A stretch of DNA of 64,000 nucleotides from Rhodopirellula sp. P2 (GTDB lineage: Bacteria > Planctomycetota > Planctomycetia > Pirellulales > Pirellulaceae). Where the stretch lies: NCBI RefSeq assembly GCF_028768465.1, contig NZ_CP118225.1, forward strand, positions 5,189,001 to 5,253,000, given 5' to 3'. Positions 48,494 to 59,320 of the stretch are shown piece after piece (positions within the stretch are counted from its first letter, which is position 1; every line of letters starts with the position of its first letter). Below the pieces are notes generated by a model. The model searched no databases, had not been told where the DNA came from, and saw nothing but the letters and a program-made list of their open reading frames with translations. The translations under genes and the position numbers were made by a program.

Positions 48494-49843
48494 TCACGGC
48501 ATCAACCGGTGGAACGCCAACCCGCTCAGCAACTTGGGATAGAAGTAGGTGCTCTTCGCCGGCATGCGTTCGTGATTCAAGCTGATCATCTCGACGTCCG
48601 ACACCGTCGCTGGCATCACCAGCGCCGCAAAGGCGTATTCCCCCTCGCCTTCTGATTCCGCGGCTTGCGACTCACCTTTCAATCCCGCGAGCACATCCCT
48701 GATCTCGTGGACATAAGTTGGCTTGGGATGATTCGATTCCCCCAAGCAATCCTCCAGCACCAATTGGTGCAACAAGCTGACTCCCAGCGATCGCCATGTC
48801 TCACTTCGGTCGCCGGCAAGCTCCGACATGCGAGCCATCGCTTTCTCGTTTGCGTTGGCCATGACCCACGTCTCGTCTTCCGCGGCAAACAACGCCATCA
48901 AGCTTTGACGGTCCGCCAACTGAATTCGTGTCCAAGCGTCGGGTGCCGCGGACATGCCACCACTCAGCGTTTCGCAATCAAATCGATCGCCAAGTCGTTC
49001 GATCAATTCCTCGGACCGCAGCGGACGAATGCCGCGAATCAATCGGTGAGTCGGCAGCACGACCAGTCCCGGATCACTCATGCCGACCAACATGGTCATC
49101 ACGAAGTTCACTGGATGATCCGGGGCGATCCCACCGGTTTGCTCGGCGACGAAGTCTCGGTAGTCACACGCGGTTTCGTATCGATGATGTCCGTCCGCCA
49201 CAAACATTGGCTTGTCCGCCAACAATTGACTGGCCGTCGTGATCGCATTCGGATCGGTGATGGGCCAAAGGGTGTGGACCACGCCCGCGTCATCAGTGGC
49301 TTCGATCGGCGTGACATCGTTCTTGGCAGCTTCCAAGCATTCAATCACAGCGTTGTCGTCGTCAGGATACAAACCAAAGATCGGGCTGTTGTTTTGCTCG
49401 GTTGCCTTCAACAACTTCAGACGATCCACTTTCGCCTTTGGGTGCGTTTCCTCGTGCGGGTGAATATTGCCTTTCCCAAAGGGCTCCAATCGAACTCGCC
49501 CCATGAACCCGCGCCGCGTGACAGTCTTGGACTCACCATCCACGTCGGAGGTCACAAATGCTTGATGATAGAGATAGAACCCCGGTTCGTCGTCCTGCTT
49601 CAGCACACCCTCGCGAATCCACTGTTTGACGAAACCTGACGCCCGTGAGTAGGTCTCGTCAATCTCGTCGCCAGGTTCCTCGCGATTCAGGATCACGCGG
49701 ATCACGTTGGATGGGTGACGCTTGTAGAGCACGTCCTGGTACTCTGCATCAATGACGTCATAGGGCGGCGCGACCACTTCGGAAAGCGACCGAATGTGAT
49801 CCAGGTTGTAACGCAAGGCGGCAAACGGTGTGACTTCAGGCAT
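48494..49843 (-). CDS. DUF1015 domain-containing protein
   Basis: This 449-residue soluble protein is of the widespread DUF1015 family, recognised from MPEVTPFAALRYN, VVAPPYDVIDAEYQDVLYKRHPSNVIRVIL, RRGFMGRVRLEPFGKGNIHPHEETHPKAKVDRLKLL, NNSPIFGLYPD and FVADGHHRYETACDYRD. Family members are usually uncharacterised; links to serine or phosphoryl metabolism have been proposed for some but not shown here. The gene stands alone, upstream of argC on the same strand but separated by 213 bp that include a small mobile element. Confidence 0.94.
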   Translation of the reverse strand: MPEVTPFAALRYNLDHIRSLSEVVAPPYDVIDAEYQDVLYKRHPSNVIRVILNREEPGDEIDETYSRASGFVKQWIREGVLKQDDEPGFYLYHQAFVTSDVDGESKTVTRRGFMGRVRLEPFGKGNIHPHEETHPKAKVDRLKLLKATEQNNSPIFGLYPDDDNAVIECLEAAKNDVTPIEATDDAGVVHTLWPITDPNAITTASQLLADKPMFVADGHHRYETACDYRDFVAEQTGGIAPDHPVNFVMTMLVGMSDPGLVVLPTHRLIRGIRPLRSEELIERLGDRFDCETLSGGMSAAPDAWTRIQLADRQSLMALFAAEDETWVMANANEKAMARMSELAGDRSETWRSLGVSLLHQLVLEDCLGESNHPKPTYVHEIRDVLAGLKGESQAAESEGEGEYAFAALVMPATVSDVEMISLNHERMPAKSTYFYPKLLSGLAFHRLMP

Positions 49844-49880
49844 AACAAGCTCCGATGCAGAACAACGTTTCTAAGCGGAT

Positions 49881-49999
49881 AAGCAGGCGTCACTTGGCAT
49901 TGGAACTGTTTGGGCGAACGCCACTGTTCTCACGTACAACCGGGGCGAACGCCCAAACGGCTCACATGGTTTCTCCAGATCGTTCCTGCCCACCTGCTT
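49881..49999. mobile_element. Small dispersed element, copy 1 (~119 bp)
   Basis: Bounded by AAGCAGG and CCTGCTT as inverted ends, this element shares its interior with 61613-61739: GTACAACCGGGGCGAACGCC followed by CAAACGGCTCACATG. It lies between DUF1015 and argC and carries no ORF of its own. Probably a MITE-like sequence. Confidence 0.7.
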
Positions 50000-50056
50000 C
50001 GTCCAAGTCAATTTGCAAACATTCGTGGCCTGAAGATCACGCCAGCGAGTTTGAGA

Positions 50057-51097
50057 TCACATCAACAACCCAGCCGTTTCCGGCAATCCAAACATCACAT
50101 TCATGTTTTGAACGGCGGCGCCGCTGGCGCCCTTCGTGAGGTTGTCGATGGCACAGACGATGACGGCACGCTTGCCCGAAGGACGCACCGAAATCTGAAC
50201 GTGGTTGGTCCCTGCGACATACTTCGTCGCGGGCAAATGATCGACCACATGGACACAAGGTTGGTCGGAGTAAGTGTCTCGCAACAAACTCATCATCGCA
50301 CGGACAGCCTCCTCCACCGAGCCAGCCTTGCCCGCCGGCTTCACATAGATCGTCGACAGAATGCCGCGATCCATCGGCGTCAGGTGCGGTGTGAACATCA
50401 CCTCAATGGGTGCCCCCGCGATCCGTTCGACGAGGTCTGCGATTTCGGGTGCATGACGGTGAGTTCCCACCGCGTACGCTGAGATCGATTCATTGGTCTC
50501 ACAGTAAAGTGTTCCCAGTTTCGGCGAACGGCCGGCGCCCGAAACGCCCGATTTACTGTCGACGATGATGTCGTCTGTTTCGATCAATCCCGCCTTCACA
50601 AGCGGCGCCAGCGGCATGATCGCGGAGGTGGGATAGCACCCTGGGTTGGCGACGATATCAGCGCTGCGAATTTCGTCCGCGAAGAACTCCGGCATGCCGT
50701 AGACGACGTTGCCGATTCGCTCCGGCCATGGGTGTTTGACACCGTACCAGTGCTCGTAGGTTTCCAAGCTCGACAGCCGGAAGTCGGCGCTGAAGTCGAT
50801 GACTCGCATGCCAGCCGCGGCCAATTGTTTCACGCTTTCCGCAGAAGCCCCGTGAGGCAAGCAGCACATCGCCACATCCGCCGACTTCGCGATCACGTCG
50901 GCGTCGAGCGGTTGCAGGGTCACGTCGCAGCGACCGGCCAGCATCGGATGAATTTCCGACAGCGGTTTGCCCTCGTCTTGGCGACTGGTCGCAACCACCA
51001 ACTCCGCACTCGGATGCGTGAGCAACAAACGGGCAACTTCAAGTGCGGTGTAACCGGTCGAACCAATGAGAGCGACGCGAAGATCAGATGATGACAT
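50057..51097 (-). CDS. argC: N-acetyl-gamma-glutamyl-phosphate reductase (ArgC)
   Basis: ArgC reduces N-acetylglutamyl phosphate to the semialdehyde in arginine synthesis. The 346-residue protein begins MSSSDLRVALIGSTGYTALEVARLLLTHP (NADP-binding), then has AMCCLPHGASAE, the catalytic cysteine in VANPGCYPTSAIMPLAPLV, VDSKSGVSGAGRSPK and HRHAPEI. The start at 51097 is preferred over 51190, since the extra 31 residues are not family-like. No other arg gene is adjacent. It is convergent with nothing but lies behind the two-component cluster on the same strand. Confidence 0.96.
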   Translation of the reverse strand: MSSSDLRVALIGSTGYTALEVARLLLTHPSAELVVATSRQDEGKPLSEIHPMLAGRCDVTLQPLDADVIAKSADVAMCCLPHGASAESVKQLAAAGMRVIDFSADFRLSSLETYEHWYGVKHPWPERIGNVVYGMPEFFADEIRSADIVANPGCYPTSAIMPLAPLVKAGLIETDDIIVDSKSGVSGAGRSPKLGTLYCETNESISAYAVGTHRHAPEIADLVERIAGAPIEVMFTPHLTPMDRGILSTIYVKPAGKAGSVEEAVRAMMSLLRDTYSDQPCVHVVDHLPATKYVAGTNHVQISVRPSGKRAVIVCAIDNLTKGASGAAVQNMNVMFGLPETAGLLM

Positions 51098-51206
51098 GAT
51101 GCAACTAAGAAGGCTTCCACTCGAAACGGGTTCACCCAGCGGCGAACAATTTCCCACCGGTGTTGTCGCTTTTTCCGCCGTGTTCGACAACCACGCCCCA
51201 TTCAGC

Positions 51207-51671
51207 TCATTCGCTCTTGGAACCCAGCGTGGGAAATACCAAGCGACCTGCGAACTGCCGAGCCATTTCCAGAACCGAGTTCAAATCATCTTTTTCAAAG
51301 TAGCCCGCCACGTTTTTGTCGTACGCCAACGCTATGTCACGTTGATGACGGGACGTCGTCACAACGAACACTGCCAAACGCTTCAGAGAATCATCGCGTC
51401 GAACCTCGGTCAAAAACTCATGCCCGTTCAATCCGGGCATGTTCAGATCCAGAAACGCCAAGACACCCACATCGTCGCTTTCGTCCACCAAACTGCGGAG
51501 TTTTTGCAATGCTTCGCCGCCGTCGGAGGCATGCACCAACTCACAATCCACCTGATTGCGTTTGACCGCGCGGCGGAACGCTTCGACGTCCACCGCGTCA
51601 TCTTCAATCAGAAGAAACGTCGGACGCTTGGCTTCGCAAGAGTTTGAATGATCGGCAAGAGACGATGTCAT
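51207..51671 (-). CDS. Single-domain response regulator (Rcp1-like)
   Basis: This is a 154-residue receiver without output domain: LLIEDDAVDVEAFRRA (acidic pair), phospho-acceptor D75 (LAFLDLNMPGLNG), FVVTTS and AYDKNVAGYFEK (conserved Lys). The form resembles Rcp1-type regulators that serve phytochrome-like kinases. It overlaps the end of the kinase gene by ATGA and so is coupled to it. Output must come through protein contact or a phosphorelay. The N-terminal 14 residues are a short unstructured lead. Confidence 0.94.
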   Translation of the reverse strand: MTSSLADHSNSCEAKRPTFLLIEDDAVDVEAFRRAVKRNQVDCELVHASDGGEALQKLRSLVDESDDVGVLAFLDLNMPGLNGHEFLTEVRRDDSLKRLAVFVVTTSRHQRDIALAYDKNVAGYFEKDDLNSVLEMARQFAGRLVFPTLGSKSE

Positions 51672-53599
51672 GTACGCACGTTTACAATGGAGTCTTCAGC
51701 GGGACGATCTTTCACTGACTCGTCCGCTGATTCAATTTGTCTTGGCCATGTGAACCAAAAGGTGGTTCCGCTTCCCGGGGAGGATTGGAGTCCAATTTCC
51801 CCACCATAGTGCTCCACATGTTTCTTTGCGATGGCAAGTCCCATGCCGCTTCCATCTGAAACATCGGTCGCAACACGCTGGTACATCTGAAACACCTTTT
51901 CGTGGAACCGAGTTTCGATCCCAATCCCATTGTCGGCCACTTCCCATTTGTACCAATCGGCATCTTCCTCGCACCGCACCTCAATCTGGCCACCAGCGCC
52001 TTTGTCATTGTATTTCATCGCATTGCTGATCAGATTCAACAGCACTTGCTTCAGCGGCGTCCGCACGGTGTCAAAAACAGGCAACCTCTCCCATGAAATG
52101 TCGCAACCACCCAAGTTGTCCGCCATGGCGACGATGGAAGTGACCAATTCGTTGCTATCGACGTGCTCGGGACGAGAATCGACGCGGCCAACCCGTGAAT
52201 AGTTCAGCAGATCGTCGAGCAAACACTCCATGCTGCGAACGCGAGTTTGCATGTGCTTCAAATGCTCCTGCGAACTTTCCGGCAAAATGTCTTCACAATC
52301 CTCCTGCACCCAAGTGGCCAGATGCTGGATTCCACGCAGGGGCGACTTCAGATCGTGGGAAGCAATGTAAGCAAAATTATCCAGTTCGCGGTTGGATTCC
52401 GTCAATGCTTCCGCTTTCTTCACCAATTCTTGGCTGAGTTTTTCAGATCGATCCAGCAGCAGCTTGGTTTCCTGGTTTTTGTCGCTGAAAACACGAGCGG
52501 CTTTGACCATTTGAGCGATTTCATCGGTTCGCTCCGTCTCGGTTGAAATCACCATGGTTTCACCAGCGGCCAATCGCCGGAACATTTCCGTCAAACGACT
52601 GATCGGACCGATGACGGCCATCGACAAGCTGGTTGCGAGCAGCATGGCCAGCAACACCGCCCCCACAGCGGCTCCCACCGCGATGTAGCGAGATCGCTGG
52701 AAGGACGCCTCTCGGTTGCGTTGGTTCAGCGCCTTTTGCTCCTGAACAAACGCTTTCAGTTTGGAGGATTGGTAGCTGAACTCAGCAATTTCCCCCGCCA
52801 TCACCACGTTGGAGTAGACCATGTATCCGCGGGTGGCCTGAAACGCACGTGCGCCGACACGTTGAAATTCAGACAGGCTGGCCAACACCTCCGCCAGAAT
52901 TCCTTGGACCTCTTCCTGTTGATTGTCGGGAGCCTCCTGCAATTCCAGACAGGCCAAACGAGCCCTTTCCAGATCCTGCGTGGCCCGGTCAAAGCTCTCG
53001 GACTTGGGATGATTGAAGTACTCCAGCAACGAGCGATGAGCCGCCACGTACGCACCTCGTGCCCCGCCATGCTTGCGAATCTGCTGTTCATTCTTGACCG
53101 GATCCTCCATCCACCAAGCACGCAGTCGGTTGAACGCGTCGCGAACCACCTCCGCTTTCTCTGGCAACTCCTGCTGCACCAACCGAGAACGCAACTCACG
53201 CTCCTCCGCCGCCAATTTCAGCTGATCGCTCAAGACCGTCAGGTGGCCTTCCATCTGGACCAAGGTCTCTTCGATCGAGGCATCGGCTCCCTTGGCGCGT
53301 TCGATTTCACTTGCCAATTCCTTCTGCAACGTCAACGCGGCTCGATACTGCGCCGAGGTTCCCGTCAACAAATAACTCTCGCTGCGAGATTTCAGCTCCT
53401 GGACTTTCCGATCGATCGATTCGATGACCACCGAAGTGCTCTCCGCTCGCTGGTAATCGGCAAAGCTCCGCAGCAACGCTGACTGGCCGCTCACGCCGAT
53501 CCAGGTGCTGAGCACACAAAGTGCAACCAAGCAAGCACTTGCCAAGTAGATGCGTTGCCGCAAAGTCTGTCGTCCCAACTGGGTCAGCAACATGATCAT
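51668..53599 (-). CDS. CHASE3/HAMP sensor histidine kinase
   Basis: This 643-residue membrane kinase has TM1 at about 18-38, a long extracytoplasmic CHASE3-like helical domain (SIDRKVQELKSRSESYLLTG; roughly 40-300) and TM2 at about 305-330. HAMP (331-385), a coiled coil, and HisKA with H415 in NFAYIASHDLKSPLRGIQ follow. The HATPase domain contains LISNAMKYNDKG, VADNGIGI and GSGMGLAIAKKHVEHYGG. The kinase type matches bacteriophytochrome-like partners of Rcp1 regulators. It overlaps both neighbours by four bases, forming a tight unit with the binding protein and receiver. Confidence 0.96.
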   Translation of the reverse strand: MIMLLTQLGRQTLRQRIYLASACLVALCVLSTWIGVSGQSALLRSFADYQRAESTSVVIESIDRKVQELKSRSESYLLTGTSAQYRAALTLQKELASEIERAKGADASIEETLVQMEGHLTVLSDQLKLAAEERELRSRLVQQELPEKAEVVRDAFNRLRAWWMEDPVKNEQQIRKHGGARGAYVAAHRSLLEYFNHPKSESFDRATQDLERARLACLELQEAPDNQQEEVQGILAEVLASLSEFQRVGARAFQATRGYMVYSNVVMAGEIAEFSYQSSKLKAFVQEQKALNQRNREASFQRSRYIAVGAAVGAVLLAMLLATSLSMAVIGPISRLTEMFRRLAAGETMVISTETERTDEIAQMVKAARVFSDKNQETKLLLDRSEKLSQELVKKAEALTESNRELDNFAYIASHDLKSPLRGIQHLATWVQEDCEDILPESSQEHLKHMQTRVRSMECLLDDLLNYSRVGRVDSRPEHVDSNELVTSIVAMADNLGGCDISWERLPVFDTVRTPLKQVLLNLISNAMKYNDKGAGGQIEVRCEEDADWYKWEVADNGIGIETRFHEKVFQMYQRVATDVSDGSGMGLAIAKKHVEHYGGEIGLQSSPGSGTTFWFTWPRQIESADESVKDRPAEDSIVNVRT

Positions 53600-54876
53600 C
53601 CGGACACGAACTCATTCCAGTGCCGAAGGCTGGCCTCGTAGGACTTCATCACGGTGTTCCAAACCGCGATGTTGCTGAATCGTTTTTCGTAAGAACCGCC
53701 ATCTCGTTGTTGCCCCTCCTTGACCACCACCCGCCCGGTCGTGCCCAGAAGATCCACGGTGGCAGGTTTGCCCTCGTACCAGTAATCCCACTCGGCGTCA
53801 CTGAGCTCTTCACGAGAGCGTTGAGGATTGGAGATGTAGTAACCCTGGCGAGCGATGAACGCGCCCGGCCAACCGGACAACCACCAGTTCATGTATTCAT
53901 AGGCCGCGTCTTTGACCGAACCTGTCGTTTGCGATGACAAACACATCACCCCATGCCAAGCTCGGTAGCCCTCTTTCGGCGACGCATTGACGCAATCAAT
54001 GCCGCGGCCTCTCAATTCAAACACAGCCGGCGAGAACATGCTTTCAATCACCACTTCGCCGCGGCTCATCAAATCCACCGATGCCGGAACGCTACTCCAC
54101 ACACCTCGAAAATGCCCGTCGCGGCGATACGGTTCTAAGATCCGGAACAAAGTCCCGAGGTCGGCGCCACTGAGATTGCCAATGTCATCAAACTCCGCCA
54201 ATCCTTTGGCTTGAACAGCCAACGCTAAATCAAACAATCCGATCGTGGGCTCGTTGATGATCGAAACCGCTCCCGCCCAACGATCATCGAGCAACCACGC
54301 CCAAGATTCTGTCTCGTAGGGGACGCCCCGTGGAACGAACGCTGCGTCGTAACCAAATGAATCGACGTTGTGCACATACGGCAGAAAACTGATTTGTTCG
54401 GTGGTCTGGCCGCCCAGCGTTCCATCGGGCTGGATGAACAGCAATTGATGGGGCGCATCGCCGGCACCGATCTTGGCCTCCGGGGTCAGCCGTCCGACAC
54501 GTGTCAGCGGGTTGATCTCATCCCAGTACCGAATTCGACTGCGATCGATGGGCTGGATCGCTCCCGCCTGCCAGAGCACCCGAATGCTATTGGACCATTG
54601 CTCATACAGGTCAAACGATTCGGGACGCGTGGAAGCCCGGTGAAGAACCTCGGCACTGCCTCCTGGCGTGAACTCCAACCGGATCCCCAGGTCGGCTTCC
54701 GCACGCACACGCAGATCTTCCTGCAATGTCACATGGGTGCCCAAAACCCGAACCACAGGGCGGCTGGGCACATGAATTGTCGGAGCACCAAATGTCTCCG
54801 ACGCCTTCACGGGTGTCGCCGCAACGGTCACCGAAGCCAACGTCGCGCCAAGCATTTCGCGTCGATTGAGATTCAT
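53596..54876 (-). CDS. Extracellular solute-binding protein (family 1-like), sensor partner
   Basis: This 426-residue protein has an N-terminal twin-arginine-like signal (NLNRREMLGATLASVTVAATPVKA), so it is exported. The body (VRVLGTHVTLQEDLRVRAEADLGIRLEF, TRPESFDLYEQWSNSIRVLWQAGAIQPID, WAGAVSIINEPT, SRGEVVIESMFSPAV) fits type II periplasmic binding proteins of the polyamine/iron ABC class. No ABC permease or ATPase lies nearby; instead its end overlaps a CHASE3 kinase by four bases. A role as periplasmic ligand sensor for the kinase is the best inference. The start at 54876 begins the signal; 54924 is an upstream option. Confidence 0.87.
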   Translation of the reverse strand: MNLNRREMLGATLASVTVAATPVKASETFGAPTIHVPSRPVVRVLGTHVTLQEDLRVRAEADLGIRLEFTPGGSAEVLHRASTRPESFDLYEQWSNSIRVLWQAGAIQPIDRSRIRYWDEINPLTRVGRLTPEAKIGAGDAPHQLLFIQPDGTLGGQTTEQISFLPYVHNVDSFGYDAAFVPRGVPYETESWAWLLDDRWAGAVSIINEPTIGLFDLALAVQAKGLAEFDDIGNLSGADLGTLFRILEPYRRDGHFRGVWSSVPASVDLMSRGEVVIESMFSPAVFELRGRGIDCVNASPKEGYRAWHGVMCLSSQTTGSVKDAAYEYMNWWLSGWPGAFIARQGYYISNPQRSREELSDAEWDYWYEGKPATVDLLGTTGRVVVKEGQQRDGGSYEKRFSNIAVWNTVMKSYEASLRHWNEFVSG

Positions 54877-55180
54877 AGCAACTGTGGGAGAACGGAAGAG
54901 CGTTGCAGGGGAGGCGGGAGCCATTTCCAGACACCGACCGTGTGAACGAATTCAAACGTACGGCGCAAAAAGAAAACGGACGTTTGAAGCAGATCAAACG
55001 CCCGTCCCATGTGTCAACTGTTCAATGCTCACACGCTCAACATGAGCACGTCTTGGTTCCTCCAATCAGACCACACCGAAGCGATCTGCGGGAAAAATAG
55101 CCCGCGATGGAGACGACCACTTCCAACCGAGCAATCGGACGCGTGAACATCCGATCAAACTCGATTGAAAACTTTTTTGA
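54877..55180. other. Spacer between rpsA and the sensor operon
   Basis: This region holds the rpsA terminator (listed) and presumably the promoter of the substrate-binding-protein operon. Nothing else is recognised. Confidence 0.5.
54966..55005 (-). terminator. Rho-independent terminator downstream of rpsA
   Basis: On the minus strand ACGGGCGTTTGA pairs with TCAAACGTCCGT (12 bp, one G-T) around a 6-nt loop, followed by TTTTCTTTTT. It lies about 175 bp after the rpsA stop codon. Confidence 0.88.
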
Positions 55181-56977
<1,797 letters not shown>

Positions 56978-57314
56978 AAAAACGTTACCGATGGTGAAAT
57001 CGTATCGATCGGGCTCCGGCAAATCACCCGTCGATCCGTCACCTGGGTTGGTGGTGTGGATTGTAAAACTACAGCCGGAAAAGGACGCCCAGCGGACTTG
57101 CCGCGGCGCCTAGCCGAGAAGCCTACCAAAGTCGGAAATTGGTCACAATGCGTTTGTTGGTCTGGACACCCCGCCGACCAATGTTTTACAGGCGATAAAC
57201 GTGAGGCATGACACGCGAACCGAGACCCGTGAACGGATCGCCGCCACCCACCCCCGGAATTCCCGGCTCCTCCGGCGACGTGAATTCACAGACTCCAACC
57301 CACCCCATTGAGAT
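56978..57314. other. Divergent intergenic region rpsA / small gene
   Basis: This 337-bp gap should hold the rpsA promoter and possibly that of the small gene at 57315. I see no RNA structure or repeat of note. Confidence 0.5.
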
Positions 57315-57575
57315 ATGAACCTGAACTTTTTCGACTGGCTCCGTGACGGCGTTCGCCAATCGGTCATCCTGGGCGTCAGCGACGCGGTCGAGCAAATCGG
57401 CACGCCGGACGACACGTCTGAAATCAACCCGCAAGTCGCTGCGTTGCTGCAGGAACCCACGGCAGACAAACAAGCCCTGCCCGCCAAAAAGGGCACCCGC
57501 CCAGCTGGCCGCAAAGCCGCCCCGAGAAAACGCCTGGGCAAGTCCCTGCAGGAATTGAACCCGCCGTCCAAGTGA
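57315..57575 (+). CDS. Small basic hypothetical protein
   Basis: This is an 86-residue protein. The first half (MNLNFFDWLRDGVRQSVILGVSDAVEQIGTP) could form a membrane-associated or amphipathic helix. The second half is Ala/Pro/Lys/Arg-rich (KKGTRPAGRKAAPRKRLGKSL) and might bind nucleic acid. GAG precedes the ATG by few bases. I know no family for it; the even codon use and position after a divergent promoter region support a gene, but homologues would be needed to be sure. Confidence 0.6.
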   Translation: MNLNFFDWLRDGVRQSVILGVSDAVEQIGTPDDTSEINPQVAALLQEPTADKQALPAKKGTRPAGRKAAPRKRLGKSLQELNPPSK

Positions 57576-57764
57576 TCGGGCGTCCCGAACGCTCTCACCG
57601 AGCGTTCTGAATCGCGGAACCCCAACCCGCTGCGGCATGATTCGCACGCCGGCCTTCCCCGGCCGGCGAAGTGGACGCAGGCGGCCTGGCAACCGACTGC
57701 CTCGCCCCAGCCGACTCTCAGTGCCCCCTCAGGCCCGTCCGCGTTCGATTAGAATTGATCGTTC

Positions 57765-57780
57765 GTTCTCCCCGGAGAAC
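57765..57780. promoter_or_regulatory. Inverted repeat upstream of the LacI-family gene
   Basis: GTTCTCC and GGAGAAC face each other around CC, about 38 bp before the LacI-family start codon. It could be an autoregulatory operator. The sequence differs from the palindrome before xylA. Confidence 0.35.
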
Positions 57781-57817
57781 ATTCCTTCTTGCCTTTTTCT
57801 TTGCGAGACCACGCCCG

Positions 57818-58837
57818 ATGTCAACAGGACGGATCACGATCCAGGACATCGCCAACCGTGCCGATGTCTCCAAGAGCACGGTTTCGCGAGTCCTCAACAG
57901 CCCCCTGATCGTCCAGGCCGACAAACGCGAACGCGTCCTGGCCACGATGGCAGAACTGGGGTACCAACCCAACCAAGTCGCTCGGTCGCTCGCCGGCGGC
58001 AGGTCGATGACAATCGGAATCGTGACCCAAAACATCGGCACGCCGTTCTACGATTCCGTGGTGCAAGGCGTGATTCGAGGCCTCAACGGCACCGGTTTTT
58101 CACCGATCGTGGGTGACGCCATGCTGAAACAAGAATCGTTTCTCGGCGCCGCCCAGACCCTGATCGGACGCAATGTCGATGGACTGATCCTGATCGCGGG
58201 CGACATCCCATCGGAAAAGATCGAAGAACTGGGCGAGGAAAATCCCACTTTGGTCGTCGCTCGCGAAATGCCCGAGTGGACGGGCGCGATCATCGCCACC
58301 AACAACTTTCAAATCGGCGCCAATGCGACGCAAACGTTGATCGACCACGGGCACCGCGACATTGTGCACATTGCTGGACCGGTGGACCACATCGACGCGA
58401 TCGGCCGACTCGCCGGATTTCGATCGGCGATGCAAAACGCGGGATTGACCGTGACCGACGACCACATCTTTCACGGCGACTTTCATGCGGAATCCGCCGC
58501 CACCGCCATCCAGACCCTGGCGGATCGCCACGTTTCCTACAGCGCGATCTTTGCCGCGAATGACCTGATGGCCTTCGGGGCCCGCCTGGCTCTGCACCGC
58601 CGCCAAATCTCCGTGCCCGAACAAGTCTCCCTGATCGGCGTGGATGACCAACCCGAATCCGAATGGTCGGTGCCGCCGTTGACCACCGTTCGCCAACCGG
58701 GCGCAGAAATGGGACAAGCCGCCGCAACCGCAATCATTGCCATGATCAACGGCAACCAGCCGGTGCTGCCCACCCTGGGCGGCGAAGTCGTGCTTCGCGA
58801 ATCGGTTCAACCACTGGCAACAACGATTGAAACTTAG
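57818..58837 (+). CDS. LacI-family transcriptional regulator
   Basis: This 339-residue DNA-binding regulator has the LacI helix-turn-helix and hinge (ITIQDIANRADVSKSTVSRVLNSPLIVQADKRERVLATMAELGYQPNQVARSLAGGRS). The periplasmic-binding-like effector domain follows (IGIVTQNIGTPFYDSVVQGVIRGL; NVDGLILIAGD; VHIAGPVDHIDAIGRLAGFRSAM; FAANDLMAFGARLALH; VDDQPESEWSVPPLTTVRQP). The start ATG at 57818 begins the domain exactly. The ligand, presumably a sugar, and the targets are not evident from context: no sugar operon is adjacent. An inverted-repeat element follows directly downstream. Confidence 0.96.
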   Translation: MSTGRITIQDIANRADVSKSTVSRVLNSPLIVQADKRERVLATMAELGYQPNQVARSLAGGRSMTIGIVTQNIGTPFYDSVVQGVIRGLNGTGFSPIVGDAMLKQESFLGAAQTLIGRNVDGLILIAGDIPSEKIEELGEENPTLVVAREMPEWTGAIIATNNFQIGANATQTLIDHGHRDIVHIAGPVDHIDAIGRLAGFRSAMQNAGLTVTDDHIFHGDFHAESAATAIQTLADRHVSYSAIFAANDLMAFGARLALHRRQISVPEQVSLIGVDDQPESEWSVPPLTTVRQPGAEMGQAAATAIIAMINGNQPVLPTLGGEVVLRESVQPLATTIET

Positions 58838-58860
58838 TGCTGCGTCACCGCACCAAGCCT

Positions 58861-59186
58861 GGGCTGTCAAAAGGTTGGTATTGACACCGCTTTGGACTGC
58901 GCAGGTTTCGTTCCTCGACTTCGCCCCAACGGGGCAGCCCTATGCCAGCCCAGGGCAACGCCCTGGGTTGTGGCGGGACCAAGATTACAAAGCCCCAACG
59001 GGGGCGGTCCTAGCGGGTTTTGGGGAGTCTTTCTTAGGGCCGCCCCGTTGGGGCTGGTGTCGGAATCTCCGTAACGAAACCCCAGGCGATGCCTGGGGCT
59101 ATCTTAGAGCTGCCCCGTTGGGGCGTAGGACAGAATAAAAATCAACGTCGCATTTTCCGTGTCAATACCAACCTTTTGACAGTCCA
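58861..59186. mobile_element. MITE-like element with perfect 24-bp terminal inverted repeats
   Basis: The 24 bases at 58864-58887 are the exact inverse complement of 59159-59182, enclosing about 270 bp with no gene but with internal palindromes (GCCCCAACGGGG twice or more; CCCAGGGCAACGCCCTGGG; CCCCAGGCGATGCCTGGGG). Immediately outside, CACCAAGCC occurs on the left (58851-58859) and on the right (59187-59195), a possible 9-bp target duplication. No transposase is inside. It lies just after the LacI-family stop codon. Confidence 0.8.
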
Positions 59187-59320
59187 CACCAAGCCCACTC
59201 CCCACCGTTCGCGTCACGCGACTCCAAGACAACCACCCGCCACGCAAACATTTGGGGACAAATGTTCTCCTCTGCAGCGACTCGAAGCCCCGCAGAAGAA
59301 CGGCAGCCTCATTCGCACCT

